Notes under the pieces: generated by a model
Database searches by the model: none
What the model was told of the DNA's origin: nothing
What the model saw: the letters and a program-made list of their open reading frames with translations, nothing else
Made by a program: the position numbers and the translations under genes
DNA from: an uncultured Pseudomonadota bacterium
GTDB lineage: Bacteria; Pseudomonadota; Alphaproteobacteria; RF32; CAG-239
DNA length: 15,016 nucleotides
Assembly: GCA_902495305.1 (NCBI GenBank)
Contig: CABUWG010000042.1
Location: 1 to 15,016 of the forward strand
Reading direction: 5' to 3'
Shown here: positions 14,875-15,016 of the stretch, one piece after another
How positions within the stretch are numbered: position 1 is the first letter of the stretch
Layout: the number at the start of each line of letters is the position of its first letter

Positions 14875-14903
14875 AAGAAAGAGGCTCAGGATGACGAAAA
14901 GAG
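14862..14903 (+). repeat. Short tandem duplication at the right arm of the inverted repeat
   Basis: GCTCAGGATGACGAAGAAAG-like unit 14862-14883 (22 bp) is followed at once by a second copy 14884-14903 (20 bp, two bases shorter). The copy extends from the right arm of the large inverted repeat, suggesting slippage or duplication of its edge. Confidence 0.65.
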
Positions 14904-14957
14904 AAAGCCCGGGGATGTCGCCATAGGGGATGATAATAAAACAAAAAAGCATATAAA

Positions 14958-14987
14958 AAGGGAGGAACAAGTCCTCCCTTCTTTTTT
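14958..14987 (+). terminator. Strong intrinsic terminator downstream of the mraZ-ftsI unit
   Basis: A 9-bp stem (AAGGGAGGA 14958-14966 with TCCTCCCTT 14972-14980, five-base loop) is followed by C and a run of six T (14982-14987). It would end rightward transcripts from ftsI about 400 bases after its stop. The flanking A-rich left side means it could also work leftward for a gene beyond the window. Bases 14590-14686 and 14904-14957 around the repeats hold nothing I can name. Confidence 0.8.
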
Positions 14988-15016
14988 GTTCTGAGTACAA
15001 ACTCTTTCCCGAATAA

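Overview
The window looks like a chromosomal segment of an alphaproteobacterium of moderate GC content with AT-rich intergenic gaps. The evidence is gene content. A DUF4167 protein, a family essentially confined to Alphaproteobacteria, lies between prmC and clpB. RpoH carries the typical RpoH-box region. Intergenic hairpins of the GTCATT...GAATCC and ATTGCCGGA...TCCGGCAAT kind, common in alphaproteobacterial genomes, occur at the right end. Species cannot be named from this. There is no phage, insertion sequence, CRISPR array, tRNA or rRNA that I can support.

Left part (1-9503), all on the minus strand, read from right to left. asnS and a small secreted protein form one unit. rpoH, a 67-aa unknown, prmC, a DUF4167 gene and a membrane metallophosphoesterase follow in close order; I see no terminator in the 170-nt gap after prmC. 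clpB then has its own heat-shock-like promoter and overlaps a gene of unknown function. Beyond that lies a short intergenic stretch that looks like a free-standing structured small RNA with its own promoter and a strong intrinsic terminator. The start of a further unknown gene runs off the left edge. Having rpoH a few genes upstream of clpB, a classical RpoH target, with RpoH-like promoter motifs before both genes, suggests a local heat-shock circuit.

Middle (9504-11001). A tight divergent promoter region separates asnS from a SlyB-like glycine-zipper outer-membrane lipoprotein on the plus strand. This lipoprotein gene converges on an unknown single-pass membrane protein, with a bidirectional terminator between them. 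An AT-rich 293-nt gap follows, ending in an MraZ-type operator of four boxes at exactly 10-bp spacing next to the mraZ promoter.

Right part (11002-15016), plus strand. The start of the division and cell-wall (dcw) cluster, mraZ-rsmH-ftsL-ftsI, is complete. It is not followed by murE inside the window. Instead there are 427 nt of non-coding DNA holding three inverted repeats, a short tandem duplication and a strong terminator. No obviously new multi-gene system is present. The most novel-looking items are the structured RNA at 202-360, the unknown gene coupled to clpB, the small protein between rpoH and prmC, and the truncated dcw arrangement.
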